DNA of 64,000 nt from Acidobacteriota bacterium (GTDB taxonomy: Bacteria; Acidobacteriota; Vicinamibacteria; Fen-336). The stretch spans positions 18,358-82,357 of the forward strand of contig WYBL01000004.1 of the NCBI GenBank assembly GCA_011526565.1, read 5' to 3'. The translations under genes and the position numbers were made by a program. Below, in pieces: positions 7,528-23,735 of the stretch. The notes below the pieces were generated by a model that did no database searches, had not been told where the DNA came from, and saw only the letters and a list, made by a program, of their open reading frames with translations. Numbering within the stretch: the first letter of the stretch is position 1; the number at the start of each line of letters is the position of its first letter.

Positions 7528-8756
7528 AACAGGACCGGCTGGCGATCCGGGGCGCGCGACTCGTGGAGCGTCTCTTCGAGCTGGCGAAGATCGGCGCGAT
7601 CGAAGGCGGCGGCTGCTGCCGCCTGGCGCTGACCGACGAGGATCGACAGGGGCGCGACCTCGTGGTGTCGTGGATGAAGGCGCTCGGCCTCGCCGTCACC
7701 GTCGACCGCATCGGCAACGTCGTCGGCGTGCGCGCGGGGCGCACCGCGGGGCCGCCGGTGATGGTCGGCTCCCACATCGACACCGTGCGCACCGGTGGCC
7801 GCTACGACGGCAACCTCGGCGTGCTGGCCGGACTCGAGGTCGTGGAGACGCTGAACGAGGCGGACTTCGTCACGGAGAAGCCGCTGGCCGTGGCCTTCTT
7901 CACCAACGAGGAGGGCGCCCGCTTCGCGCCCGACATGATGGGCAGCGCCGTGCACCAGGGCGCGCTGGCGCTGGACGCGGCGCTGGCGGCGGTCGGCATC
8001 GACGGCGAGAGCGTCGGCGCCTGCCTCGAGCGGATCGGCTACGCCGGCCCCGAGCCCGTCGGCACGATGCGCGCCGCGGCCTACGTCGAGCTGCACATCG
8101 AGCAGGGACCGGTGCTCGAGCGCGAAGGAGTCCAGATCGGCGCGGTGACCGGCGTGCAGGGCATCTCGTGGACGGAGCTGACCGTGAAGGGCGTCTCCTG
8201 CCACGCGGGCACGACCCCGATGTCGATGCGCCACGACGCGGGCTACGCGGCCGCCGAGATCGCCTGCTTCGTGCGACGGCTGGCGCACAGGATCGGCGGC
8301 GCCCAGGTGGGCACCGTGGGCTTCCTCGAGCTGGCCCCGAACCTCGTCAACGTCGTCGCCAACCGCGCGCGGCTGACGGTAGACCTGCGCCACACCGCCG
8401 ACGGCGTGCTGCGGCTGGCCGAGCGCGAGACGGCCGCGTTCCTCGACGAGCTGGCCGCTCGCGAGGGCGTCGAGATCGAGCGCCGCTCGCTGGCCCGCTT
8501 CGCGCCGGTCGACTTCGCGGCGGAGATGATCGCGATGGTCGAGGAGGAGGCGCGGGCGCTGGGACTGTCCACGATGCGCATGCCCTCGGGCGCGGGCCAC
8601 GACGCGCAGATGTTCGCGCCTCACTGCCCGACCGGGATGATCTTCGTCCCCAGCCACAAGGGGCTCAGCCACAACGTCGCGGAGTACACGGCCCCGGAGC
8701 AGCTCGAGGCCGGGGCCAACGTCCTGTTGAACGTCGTCCGCCGCCTGGCCGGATAG
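7524..8756 (+). CDS. M20-family allantoate amidohydrolase / N-carbamoyl-amino acid hydrolase
   Basis: A 410-residue protein from ATG 7524, with GGAGGGCGGGG just upstream and ATGA overlap with ygfK. Metal-ligand motifs of the hydantoinase/carbamoylase family are present in order: GSHIDTV, DGNLGVLAGLEV, FTNEEG, ELHIEQGP and a C-terminal SGAGHDAQ. The family cleaves ureido (N-carbamoyl) groups such as those of allantoate or N-carbamoyl amino acids. In E. coli the purine cluster has the unrelated cyclic amidohydrolase HyuA; here an AllC/HyuC-type enzyme fills the ureide-hydrolysis slot. The exact substrate is not known. Confidence 0.9.
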   Translation: MKQDRLAIRGARLVERLFELAKIGAIEGGGCCRLALTDEDRQGRDLVVSWMKALGLAVTVDRIGNVVGVRAGRTAGPPVMVGSHIDTVRTGGRYDGNLGVLAGLEVVETLNEADFVTEKPLAVAFFTNEEGARFAPDMMGSAVHQGALALDAALAAVGIDGESVGACLERIGYAGPEPVGTMRAAAYVELHIEQGPVLEREGVQIGAVTGVQGISWTELTVKGVSCHAGTTPMSMRHDAGYAAAEIACFVRRLAHRIGGAQVGTVGFLELAPNLVNVVANRARLTVDLRHTADGVLRLAERETAAFLDELAAREGVEIERRSLARFAPVDFAAEMIAMVEEEARALGLSTMRMPSGAGHDAQMFAPHCPTGMIFVPSHKGLSHNVAEYTAPEQLEAGANVLLNVVRRLAG

Positions 8757-8802
8757 ACCACGCCCGAGCGTCGCGGGCGCAGAACTTGCACGCGTGCCCC
8801 GT

Positions 8803-9924
8803 ATGGCACGCGATGCGATCGACCCGGCAACTCTGGCGTCCCTGCACGGCCGCAGCCTGCTGCTGACGCAAGACTGGACCACTCCGGAACTGGACGCGCT
8901 GCTGGGGCTGGCGCAGCGGTTCGCCGCCCTCGACCGGGCGGGCCGGCCGTCGGCCCTGCTCCCCTCGCAACTGGCATACGCCCTGTTCTTCGACAACTCC
9001 ACGCGCACCAAGTCCGCCTGGGCCGGGGCGGCCGCCCGGCTGGGGATGGCGCCGGTCATCGTGGACGGCTCGTCGACCCAGGTCGCCCACGGCGAGACCG
9101 CGGCCGAGACCGGGGCGATGCTGGGCATGAACGCCCACGCGCTCGGCATCCGCCACGACCTGATCCTCGGCGAGGGCAACCGCTTCATGCACGAGGTGAA
9201 GGCCGGCATCGACGGCTACCTCGCCGCGACCGGCGACCCGCGGGTGGTGCCGATCGTCAACCTCCAGTGCGACGTCGACCACCCGACCCAGACCCTCGCC
9301 GACCTGCTGTGGCTGCGCGAGAAGCTGGGCGACCTGCGCGGGAAGAAGATCGCCGTGTCCTGGGCCTACTCGCCGTCGTACGCGAAGCCGCTGTCGGTGC
9401 CGCAGGGCCTGATCACGCTGCTGGCCCGCTTCGGCGCGCACGTCACGCTGGCCCAGCCGGAGGGCTACCGGCTGATGGAAGAGCCGATGGGAGCCGCGGC
9501 CGCCAACGCCGCCGCCTCCGGCGGTTCGTTCCGCGCGGTGTCGTCGATGGACGAGGCGTTCGCGGGCGCCCATGCCGTGTACCCGAAGTCGTGGGGCCCG
9601 TGGGACCTGATGGTGGAGCGGGTCGAGGCCAACCGCGCGGGCGACAAGGCGCGGATGGGCGACATCGAGAAGCGCGCGCTCTCGCGCAACGCGGGCCACA
9701 AGGACTGGATCTGCGACGAGCGGCGGATGGCGCTGACGGCGGACGCGCTCTACCTGCACTGCCTGCCCGCGGACATCGGCGCCGAGGTCAGCCCCGGCGT
9801 GATGGACCGCTTCCGCGTCGAGGTGGCGCGCGAGGCGAACTGGAAGGTGTACGTGGTGATGGCGCTGCTGGCCGCGGCCAAGGTGGACGACCTGCCCGCG
9901 CGGCTCGCGGCGCTCGACAAGTGA
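8803..9924 (+). CDS. ygeW: YgeW-type knotted carbamoyltransferase
   Basis: A 373-residue protein from ATG 8803; GTG 8794 in frame is the alternative. It resembles E. coli YgeW along its length: the carbamoyl-phosphate motif DNSTRTKSA, the signature HGETAAETGAML, NLQCDVDHPTQ, WAYSPSYAKPLSVPQG, SGGSFR, YPKSW and HCLPAD. YgeW belongs to the aspartate/ornithine transcarbamoylase fold, but its natural substrate is unsettled. In the purine cluster it is thought to release carbamoyl phosphate from a ureido intermediate, which would feed carbamate kinase; no carbamate kinase is in view. The stop overlaps the next gene. Confidence 0.93.
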   Translation: MARDAIDPATLASLHGRSLLLTQDWTTPELDALLGLAQRFAALDRAGRPSALLPSQLAYALFFDNSTRTKSAWAGAAARLGMAPVIVDGSSTQVAHGETAAETGAMLGMNAHALGIRHDLILGEGNRFMHEVKAGIDGYLAATGDPRVVPIVNLQCDVDHPTQTLADLLWLREKLGDLRGKKIAVSWAYSPSYAKPLSVPQGLITLLARFGAHVTLAQPEGYRLMEEPMGAAAANAAASGGSFRAVSSMDEAFAGAHAVYPKSWGPWDLMVERVEANRAGDKARMGDIEKRALSRNAGHKDWICDERRMALTADALYLHCLPADIGAEVSPGVMDRFRVEVAREANWKVYVVMALLAAAKVDDLPARLAALDK

Positions 9925-11495
9925 AGGCGCAGGTGAACCCGATGACGCCCGACACCCTCGACCAGCGGATCGCCGCTCTCGCGGCCCGCGACCTGCCGCT
10001 CGCCACCCGCATCCTGCGCGAGGCGATCCGCATCCCCGCCGACTACGTCGACAGGCCCGTGGAGCAGGGCGGCGACCCGCTGTGCGGCCTCTCCAACCAC
10101 GAGGGGCCGCGAATGGAGTACCTGAAGCGGATGGTGGTCGAGGCCGGCGCGGTGCGCCGTCCCGGGGACGTCGACTTCGACGCCTACGGCAACCTCGTCT
10201 GGTCGGTGCAGGACGAGAGCGACGGCATCCCGGCGCGCGACAAGAAGGTCGTCTACCTCGACGGCCACGCCGACACGGTGCGCGCGCTGCGCTCCGACTG
10301 GCTCGAAAAGACGAACGGCGGCATCGACGCCTACGACGGCGTGGTCGATCTCGCCCGCGTCGACCGCGAGGTGCTGCGCGGCCTGCTCGGCTACCTGCCG
10401 CCCGACGACGAGTGGGGCCACCTGCTGTTCGGCCGCGGCTCCGCCGACCAGCTCGCGGGCGTCGTGTCGCAGATCGTCGCCACCCGCATCCTGCTCGAGC
10501 TGGCCCCCGCGGGCGCGCTGCGCGGCGTCATCGTGCGCTCGTACGCGACGGCCGCCGAGGAGGACAACGACGGCGGCGGGCCGCTGCACCTGGTCGGCCA
10601 CGTGCTGCCCGGCGCGGGCCCGGAGCTGGTCCCCGACGTCGTGATCCTGACCGAGGGCACGGGCGACGCGAACAAGGGCGCACTCGGCATCTACCGCGGC
10701 CAGCGCGGGCGGATGCAGATCGAGGTGGTCGTGACCGGCCGCTCGTGCCACGGGTCGATGCCGTGGGAAGGCCTCAACCCGTTCGAGCACGGCGGCGCGA
10801 TCGTCGCCGAGGCCGCGCGGCGCTACGACGCCCGCGACGGCTTCCTCGACCACCCGTTCCTCGGCCACGGCACGCGCACGGCCTCGTGGGCGAAGCTCGA
10901 CACGCCGTCGGACTGCGCGGTGCCCGAGAAGCTGACGCTGCGCTTCGACCGCCGGCTGACGCTGGGCGAGACGCCGGAGCAGGCGCTGAAAGACGTCGAG
11001 GCGCTCGACGCCGTGCGCGCCGCGCGGGCGGCGGGGCTGAAGGTCGAGATCGCGGTGCCGCCGTACCGCGAGAGGACCTGGCGCGGTTACCTCGCCGACA
11101 ATCCGCAGGTCTACCGCGGCTGGCTGACGCCGGAGGATCATCCCGCGATTCGAGCGGCGGTGGCGGCCTATCGCGGCGTGGTCACGCCGCACGTCGTGGA
11201 GCCGGCCGGCGGTGCGCAGAAGGCCACGCTGCGCCGCGAGCCCCGCGTCGACCGCTGGATCTTCTCCACGGACGGCGTCGGCTTCCCGGTGAAGGCCGAC
11301 GACGCCCGCATCGCGGTGCCCGAGGGCAAGCGCTGGATCACGTCCGGCGACGTCAGGCACCCGGCGATGTTCGGCATCGGCGCGGGCGTGGAGCAGAACA
11401 CCCACCGCGTCGGCGAGAACGTCGACCTCCGCGAGCTGCAGCACGCGATCGCCGTGATCGCCCGCTTCCCGAGCGCGTTCGTCGCCACGGCCTGA
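9921..11495 (+). CDS. ygeY: YgeY-type M20 metallohydrolase
   Basis: A 524-residue protein from GTG 9921 (GTGA overlap with ygeW); ATG 9942 is the alternative. M20 metal-site motifs are visible: LDGHADTV, GRGSADQLAG, TAAEEDNDGG, and a late HRVGENVD. Family members in E. coli and gut anaerobes are annotated as YgeY and sit beside ygeW and ygeX. The N-terminal half matches the family, but this protein is over 100 residues longer than E. coli YgeY (about 400 residues), so a lineage-specific insertion or extension is likely. It is the last gene of the plus-strand purine operon and converges on the SGNH gene 10 bp away. Confidence 0.88.
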   Translation: MKAQVNPMTPDTLDQRIAALAARDLPLATRILREAIRIPADYVDRPVEQGGDPLCGLSNHEGPRMEYLKRMVVEAGAVRRPGDVDFDAYGNLVWSVQDESDGIPARDKKVVYLDGHADTVRALRSDWLEKTNGGIDAYDGVVDLARVDREVLRGLLGYLPPDDEWGHLLFGRGSADQLAGVVSQIVATRILLELAPAGALRGVIVRSYATAAEEDNDGGGPLHLVGHVLPGAGPELVPDVVILTEGTGDANKGALGIYRGQRGRMQIEVVVTGRSCHGSMPWEGLNPFEHGGAIVAEAARRYDARDGFLDHPFLGHGTRTASWAKLDTPSDCAVPEKLTLRFDRRLTLGETPEQALKDVEALDAVRAARAAGLKVEIAVPPYRERTWRGYLADNPQVYRGWLTPEDHPAIRAAVAAYRGVVTPHVVEPAGGAQKATLRREPRVDRWIFSTDGVGFPVKADDARIAVPEGKRWITSGDVRHPAMFGIGAGVEQNTHRVGENVDLRELQHAIAVIARFPSAFVATA

Positions 11496-11505
11496 GCCGG
11501 GCGCC

Positions 11506-12711
11506 TCAGCGACAGGGCAGCCGCGGGCGGACGACGTCGGCGAGGGCTGCGGCCGCCGTCGCCTGGCCGTGGGCGTTCCAGTGCGAGTCGGTCTCGAAGA
11601 AGACCGGAGCGCGACGGCTCGCGCCGGTCTTCAGCGCCGCCGTGAAGTCGAGCTCGGGCACACCCACCCGGCGCGCGATCTGGAGCACGCGCTCGGCCAC
11701 GGCCGATCGCCGGTACTTCTCGTCGAGCACGTAGCGAACCTGGGTCAGCTCCCAGGAGGCGTCGTCGACTTCCATCCGGCTCGGGATGTAGGCGAGGAGC
11801 AGTTCGCCGCCGTCGTCGCGCACCGCGCGAGCCAGGGACTGCAGCGTCCACGTGAACGCGGACCACGCGGGCCGCAGGTGGCCCAGCTCGGGCACCCGGT
11901 ACAGCCGCATCTCCTCGTTGAGCTCGAGGGTGCGCAGCGGCTCCCACAGGCCCAGTGCGGCGAGCCGGTTGTACTGGCGCGCCGAGACGCGCTCGAGGTG
12001 GTTCTTGACGAACTCCAGCAGGTACGAGGGCGGCTTCGGCTGGGCGACCGGCGTCGCCCGCTGCGGCGGTTCGTACCGCGGCAGCGGGAAGTTGGTCACG
12101 CGGGGGCCGGCGTCCTCGAAGGCCAGCCGCGGCTTCGGGTAGGGCCCGTACTTCTCCTGTACGAGGTAGGGGATGTCGTTGTGATACACGAACAGCACGA
12201 CGAGGTCCGGCCGGTAGCGGCGGCCCTCCTCGCGGTAGAAGAGGAACTCCTGGTCGGTGCTGTAGCCCACCGTGCCGCCGTTGACGACCTCCGCGCGGCA
12301 GCCGCGCTGCGCCAGCTCAGCCTGGAGGCGCCCGGTGACCGTGCTGGCGTCGTCGACCATGAACGCCTCGACGAACGAGTCTCCGAGAGCCAGCACCCGC
12401 GCCACGCCGGGGGAGCGCTCGTGGGCCAACTCCGGCCCACGCAGCCCGCGGCTGTTGACCCGGTAGCGGGTCTGGAAGTCGCGGCGGTCGTAGCGGGCTT
12501 CGGCCCCCGGGATCTTGCGCCAGCCGAGCAGCGGGTCGGGCTCCGTGTAGACGTTGCGCTCCTGCTGTTCCTTGCCGCCGCGAGCCGGTCCCGAGAGCGC
12601 AATCCGCAGGGCCAGCTCCGCTGCCAGGAGGCAGATGGCGACGCTGCAGGCCGACAGCGTCAGATTGACGGCGAGGCTGCGCAGCCTGGAGGCGAGGGAG
12701 GGCGGGAGCAT
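11506..12711 (-). CDS. Membrane-anchored SGNH/GDSL hydrolase
   Basis: A 401-residue protein from ATG 12711. A hydrophobic segment (about residues 13-38) anchors the N-terminus. The catalytic Ser lies in ALGDSF, and the Asp/His pair in ETDSHWNAHG near the C-terminus, which is the arrangement of SGNH-fold esterases and of AlgX/AlgJ-like acetyl transfer proteins. The likely role is acylation or deacylation of an extracytoplasmic polymer; the target is unknown. It is 25 bp downstream of the carbon-nitrogen hydrolase gene but has its own possible -10 (TATCAT on the minus strand), so it may be transcribed alone and unrelated to purine use. Confidence 0.82.
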   Translation of the reverse strand: MLPPSLASRLRSLAVNLTLSACSVAICLLAAELALRIALSGPARGGKEQQERNVYTEPDPLLGWRKIPGAEARYDRRDFQTRYRVNSRGLRGPELAHERSPGVARVLALGDSFVEAFMVDDASTVTGRLQAELAQRGCRAEVVNGGTVGYSTDQEFLFYREEGRRYRPDLVVLFVYHNDIPYLVQEKYGPYPKPRLAFEDAGPRVTNFPLPRYEPPQRATPVAQPKPPSYLLEFVKNHLERVSARQYNRLAALGLWEPLRTLELNEEMRLYRVPELGHLRPAWSAFTWTLQSLARAVRDDGGELLLAYIPSRMEVDDASWELTQVRYVLDEKYRRSAVAERVLQIARRVGVPELDFTAALKTGASRRAPVFFETDSHWNAHGQATAAAALADVVRPRLPCR

Positions 12712-12736
12712 GACGGCCGCAGCCGATGATAGGAGA

Positions 12737-13665
12737 TCAGTAGATGTCGGGGCGCTGGTCGCGCGGCAGGTTCCAGCCCGACGGGTCGGGGCGGACCCGC
12801 TCGTCGAGGTCGAGGTCGGCGACGACGAGCTCCGGCGGCGTCCCGGGCAGCCGCGGCAGCGCGCCGTTGGGCCCGACGAAGTAGCTCTGGCCGAAGTACT
12901 CCTGGTTCCACGGCTTCTCGACGCCGCGGCGGTTGGAGCCCCCGAAGAAGACGTTGTGGCGCGCGGCGTCGGTCGGGAACTCGAGGTCCCACATCCGCCG
13001 CGACTTGGCGCCGAAGGTGACGGCCGGGCACAGGATCAGCTCGGCGCCGTTCTGCGCCACGGCCTGGACCGCGTCGGGGAAGTGGCGGTCGTAGCAGATC
13101 AGGATGCCCAGCCGCACGAGCGGTGTCTGGAACACGGGGAAGTAGGGGTTCTTCGACACGTTGGCGGGCCAGTCGCCGAGATCCCCGTCGCTGCGCTCGT
13201 AGTAGGCCGTCTCGGTGAACGAGCCCTGCTCGTTGGTGCCCTCGGGGATGTGGGTCTTGCGGTAGCGGCCGAGCACGGCGCCGTCGGGGCCGAACACCAC
13301 AGCCGTGTTGAAGTAGCGGCCGGTGCGCGGGTCCTCTTCGTAGATCGGCGCCACCAGCGTCATCCGGTGGCGCTCCGCCAGCGGCCGCATGCGCCGCGCG
13401 GTGGGCCCCTCGAGCGCGTCCTCCGAGAGCATCCGCCACATCGGGTCCCGGGTCAGCGCGAAGTAGGGCGCGGCGAACAGCTCGCCCATGCAGAGCACCT
13501 GGACGCCCAGGCGCGCGGCCTCGTCGATCAGGGCAGCGTGGTGGTCGAGGTTGGCGTCGCGCACGTCGTCGAGCCGCCCGGCCAGTGAGTGCAGGTCGGC
13601 CAGCGACTCGGGCATGTGCGGATACGCGTTGGAGGTCTCGGTCAGCGCCACGCGCAGGGGGCGGG

Positions 13666-13669
<4 letters not shown>
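12737..13669 (-). CDS. Nitrilase-superfamily N-carbamoyl amide hydrolase (beta-ureidopropionase-like)
   Basis: A 310-residue protein from ATG 13669, overlapping the stop of the upstream PLP gene (ATGA). The Glu-Lys-Cys catalytic triad of the carbon-nitrogen hydrolase family is present in [18 protein letters not shown] and LICYDRHFP. It most resembles N-carbamoylputrescine amidase and beta-ureidopropionase, which release ammonia and CO2 from ureido compounds. Its place in an operon with xdhD and ssnA suggests it removes a carbamoyl group late in purine breakdown; that is inference. Confidence 0.88.
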
Positions 13670-16580
<2,911 letters not shown>

Positions 16581-16593
16581 CTCGGCTGTCTCC

Positions 16594-17610
16594 CTATCGC
16601 GGCAGTTCCCGCATCCGGCGCCAGAGGCGCTCCGCTTCGACGACCGCACGCTCGCGCACCGCGGCGCGGCACGGCGCGGCGCCTTCCCGAGCCCGCTCCC
16701 AGGCCGCCCGGTCGGCCTCGCCGAAGGGCTCCCCGAAGCGCTCGGCCAGCAGCCGCTCGCCGGCCGCCGGCCGTCGCCGTGCGTGCCCGGGGTCGTCGCC
16801 GTGCTCCTCCGCAGCGGCCAGCAGGACGCGTTGCTCCTCCGCCATGTCGGCCGGGTAGCCGTCGGTGCCCAGCGCGACCCGCGCCGAGTGGCGCAGCGCC
16901 TTCGGGTAGCCGACGCGGTTGCCGTGGTTCGAGCGCGGGTTCTGGACCAGCCAGCAGCCGGCGTCGCCGACGCGCGCGACCTCGTCGGCCGCGAGGTGCA
17001 CGCCGTGCGCGAGGATCGAGCCCGGCACCAGGGCTCCCAGGCGGTCGAGGCGGTCCACGACGCCCGCGTAGCCGCGACGCCGCGCGTCGGCGACGTCGGC
17101 CGCGTCTTCCGCGACGTGCACGTGGAGCACGCTGCCGTGGTCGCGGGCCAGGGCCGCGGCCTCGCGGATCGTCTCGTCCGACACGGTGAACGAGGCGTGG
17201 AGCCCCACCGCCCCGCGCACCAGCGGCCGGCGGTTCTCGCGCAGGAAGCGGTCGCACTCGGCCAGCCCGGCCTTCGCCTCCGCCCGCGAGCCGTTGCGCT
17301 CGGTGGCGCCGTAGCAGAGCACGGCGCGCAGGCCGGCGGCCTGGCAGGCGTCGGCCAGCACGTCCAGCGAGCCGTCGACGAACGACGGCGACTCGTGGTG
17401 GTCGACGAGGCCGAAGCAGCCGAGAGCGAGCGCCTCGCTCGCGTAGAACTCGGCGCTGGCCGCGAGGCTGCGCTCGTCGAGGCAGCGATCGAGCCGCCAC
17501 CACAGCCGGCCGAGGATCTGCAGGAAGTTCTCGGGCGGCGGCTCGGGCGCGGGCATCCCCAGCGGCGCCAGGCCGCTGTAGAGATGGGTGTGGGCGTCGA
17601 CCGCGAGCAA
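16594..17610 (-). CDS. ssnA: SsnA-like amidohydrolase, minimal form
   Basis: A 338-residue protein from TTG 17610, 5 bp after the xdhD stop. The sequence opens almost directly at the metal motif DAHTHLYSG (HxH) and then follows E. coli SsnA closely: [58 protein letters not shown] and a final LWRRMREL. E. coli SsnA is about 440 residues; here the N-terminal strand region and the C-terminal beta-sandwich segment (the ADLTI-type part) are both missing. The metal-site residues are intact. The most likely role is hydrolysis of a purine-derived ring intermediate. No ATG is available at the expected site. Confidence 0.83.
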   Translation of the reverse strand: MLAVDAHTHLYSGLAPLGMPAPEPPPENFLQILGRLWWRLDRCLDERSLAASAEFYASEALALGCFGLVDHHESPSFVDGSLDVLADACQAAGLRAVLCYGATERNGSRAEAKAGLAECDRFLRENRRPLVRGAVGLHASFTVSDETIREAAALARDHGSVLHVHVAEDAADVADARRRGYAGVVDRLDRLGALVPGSILAHGVHLAADEVARVGDAGCWLVQNPRSNHGNRVGYPKALRHSARVALGTDGYPADMAEEQRVLLAAAEEHGDDPGHARRRPAAGERLLAERFGEPFGEADRAAWERAREGAAPCRAAVRERAVVEAERLWRRMRELPR

Positions 17611-17615
17611 GGGCC

Positions 17616-20273
<2,658 letters not shown>

Positions 20274-20331
20274 CCGCCCTTTCCTCCGAGGTCCGCAGTC
20301 TAGACGACCGGGCCCGCGCGGGCACGCCCGC

Positions 20332-20364
20332 AAACGAAAACGGGGGAGGCCGAAGCCTCCCCCG
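20332..20364 (-). terminator. Rho-independent terminator of groES-groEL
   Basis: On the minus strand a perfect 10-bp GC stem (20341-20350 with 20355-20364) closes a TTCG tetraloop and is followed by GTTTTCGTTT (20341-20332). It lies 48 bases past the groEL stop and separates groEL from xdhD, which starts at 20273. Confidence 0.88.
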
Positions 20365-20373
20365 CGGGAGCGT

Positions 20374-20397
20374 GGCCGCGGGCGAGAGCCCGCGGCC
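20374..20397. other. Second strong hairpin after groEL
   Basis: A perfect 10-bp stem (20374-20383 with 20388-20397) and a 4-base loop stand between the groEL stop and the main terminator. There is no T-run, so it may protect the mRNA 3' end or assist termination. Confidence 0.65.
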
Positions 20398-20412
20398 GGT
20401 CGCTCGTGCGGA

Positions 20413-22038
<1,626 letters not shown>

Positions 22039-22065
22039 TCAGTTCTCCTTACAGAACCCTGGGGA

Positions 22066-22353
22066 TCAGCCGATGACCGCGAGGACTTCGTCCTCGCGCA
22101 GGATCAGCACCTCTTCGCCGTCGACCTTGATGTCCGTGCCGGCGTACTTGCCGAACAGGATCTTGTCGCCGACCTTGACGTCCATCGAGAGCTTGGTGCC
22201 GTTGTCGAGAACCTTCCCGGTGCCCACGGCGAGCACCTCGCCCTCCTGGGGCTTCTCCTTGGCCGTGTCGGGGATGATGATCCCGCCCTTGACGGTCTCC
22301 TTCTCCTCGATCCGGCGGACCAGCAGGCGGTCGTGCAGCGGACGAACCTTCAT
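22066..22353 (-). CDS. groES: Co-chaperonin GroES
   Basis: A 95-residue protein from ATG 22353, with AGGAGAT-like sequence upstream. It begins [14 protein letters not shown], has the mobile-loop region ([20 protein letters not shown]) and the closing strand [17 protein letters not shown]. It caps GroEL. An upstream in-frame extension to 22452 overlaps the promoter and is not used. Confidence 0.99.
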   Translation of the reverse strand: MKVRPLHDRLLVRRIEEKETVKGGIIIPDTAKEKPQEGEVLAVGTGKVLDNGTKLSMDVKVGDKILFGKYAGTDIKVDGEEVLILREDEVLAVIG

Positions 22354-22451
22354 CGTCTCGTCATCTCCTTGAGAACAAAGAACTTGGACACCGAAAGCGC
22401 TTTCTCGGGGGAGCGCCGCTCGGACCTGGCACTCGACCCCGTCGACTGCCA

Positions 22452-22492
22452 AATCTAGGGGGCGTCTAGCACTCTGTCAAGTCGAGCGCCAG
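22452..22492 (-). promoter_or_regulatory. groESL promoter with CIRCE-like HrcA operator
   Basis: On the minus strand TTGACA (22480-22475) and TAGATT (22457-22452) are 17 bp apart. They overlap an inverted repeat CTGGCGCTC-N9-GAGTGCTAG (22492-22466); its arms match the CIRCE consensus (TTAGCACTC-N9-GAGTGCTAA) at 6/9 and 8/9. The -35 lies inside the N9 spacer, so HrcA binding would block RNA polymerase. The predicted leader is about 90 bases. The hrcA gene is not in this window. Confidence 0.82.
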
Positions 22493-22506
22493 CGGCCGCC
22501 CGGCTG

Positions 22507-22707
22507 CTACCCGATCTTGTATTCGGTGATCTTCTTGCCGAGCGTGTTGCGGTGGATGCGCAGCTCGCCGGCGGCGCGGCTGAGGTTGCCGCCGTGGCGC
22601 TGGAGCACGCGGGCGATGAAGCGCTTCTCGAACTCGCGGCGCGCCTCGGCGAACCGGATGCCGCGGTCCACCATCTGGGTGATCAGCGCGTCCATCTCCT
22701 GCTTCAT
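22507..22707 (-). CDS. Small Fis-type helix-turn-helix protein
   Basis: A 66-residue protein from ATG 22707. It is almost entirely an HTH of the Fis/NtrC C-terminal type: an alpha-helical lead (residues 1-25), then RFIARVLQRHGGNLSRAAGELRIH and RNTLGKKITEY. It matches the DNA-binding end of sigma54 activators but lacks receiver and AAA domains. It begins 6 bp after the purC stop and ends before the groES promoter. A nucleoid or local regulator role is likely; targets are unknown. Confidence 0.75.
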   Translation of the reverse strand: MKQEMDALITQMVDRGIRFAEARREFEKRFIARVLQRHGGNLSRAAGELRIHRNTLGKKITEYKIG

Positions 22708-22713
22708 CGGTCT

Positions 22714-23640
22714 CTAGTCCAGTTCCCGGCCCGTGAGGCGGCGGAACGCCTCGCGGTACTTGTCGCGCGTGCGGGCGACGACATCGGCCGGCAGCTCGGG
22801 GGCCGGCGGGCGCTTGTCCCACCGCCGGGCCTCCAGCCAGTCGCGCACGTACTGCTTGTCGAAGGAGGGTTGCGGCCCGCCGGGAGCGTAGCCGTCCCGG
22901 GGCCAGAAACGCGAGGAGTCGGGCGTCAGCGCCTCGTCGATCCAGATCAGGCGCGCCTCTTCGCCCGCATCCCCCAGCAGGCCGAACTCGAACTTGGTGT
23001 CGGCCAGCAGGATGCCGCACTCGGCCGCGTGGCGGCGGGCGCGCTCGAACAGCGCCAGGCTGGTCTCGCGCAACTGGGCCGCGCGCCGCACGCCGACCGT
23101 CGCGGCCATCGCCTCGAAGGAGATGTTCTCGTCGTGGCCGACGTCGGCCTTGGTCGCCGGCGTGAAGATCGCCGGCTCGAGCCGGTCGGCCTCGCGCAGA
23201 CGGGCGGGCAGGGGGATGCCGCAGACGTGGCCGGTCGCCTGGTAGTCCTTCCAGCCCGAACCCGCCAGGTGCCCGCGGACGACGCACTCGACAGGCAGCG
23301 GCTCGGTGCGGGCGACCAGCATCGAGCGGCCCTCGAGCTGATCGCGGAACGGCCGCAGCGAGGCGGGGTAGTCGTCGACCTCGGCGCTGATCACGTGATT
23401 GACCACGACGTCCGCGAGCAGCCGGAACCAGAACAGCGAGATCTGGGTCAGCACCCGGCCCTTGTCGGGGATCGGCGTCGGCAGCACCACGTCGAAGGCG
23501 CTGAGGCGATCGGTGGCGACGACCAGCAGCCGGTCGCCGAGGTCGTAGACGTCGCGCACCTTGCCGCGCCGCCACAGCGTGTGGCCGGGCAGGTGGGTCT
23601 CGAACAGGGCGGGCCGACCCGCGGCGTCTTCGTGCGACAT
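22714..23640 (-). CDS. purC: SAICAR synthetase (phosphoribosylaminoimidazole-succinocarboxamide synthase)
   Basis: A 308-residue protein from ATG 23640. Family motifs include the N-terminal GKVRDVYDLGDRLLVVATDRLSAFD, VECVVRGHLAGSGWKDY, ATKADVGHDENISFE and LADTKFEFG. It joins aspartate to CAIR with ATP in de novo purine synthesis. The length and YxxTGxxxG-like context match the longer eukaryote/acidobacterial-type PurC more than the 240-residue E. coli form. Confidence 0.97.
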   Translation of the reverse strand: MSHEDAAGRPALFETHLPGHTLWRRGKVRDVYDLGDRLLVVATDRLSAFDVVLPTPIPDKGRVLTQISLFWFRLLADVVVNHVISAEVDDYPASLRPFRDQLEGRSMLVARTEPLPVECVVRGHLAGSGWKDYQATGHVCGIPLPARLREADRLEPAIFTPATKADVGHDENISFEAMAATVGVRRAAQLRETSLALFERARRHAAECGILLADTKFEFGLLGDAGEEARLIWIDEALTPDSSRFWPRDGYAPGGPQPSFDKQYVRDWLEARRWDKRPPAPELPADVVARTRDKYREAFRRLTGRELD

Positions 23641-23735
23641 CGTCCTTGGGAAACTTTCCGTGGCCGCCGCGTTCCAGCACCCGGCAGGGCGCGGAGTCTA
23701 CTGGATCGCCGCGCGCGGGCGCAAGACGGAAAAGT

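Noticed and set aside
11506..12711. SGNH hydrolase as a purine-pathway enzyme.
   Set aside because: It is membrane-anchored, has its own possible -10, and its fold acts on acyl esters, so its position may be coincidental.
22425..22445. Sigma54 -24/-12 promoter near groES, suggested by TGGCAC.
   Set aside because: The GC element at -12 is missing at the right spacing, and a strong sigma70 promoter is present.
22354..22452. An N-terminal extension of GroES to 22452.
   Set aside because: It would begin at the promoter -10 and add residues not found in GroES; ATG 22353 with its ribosome site is the true start.
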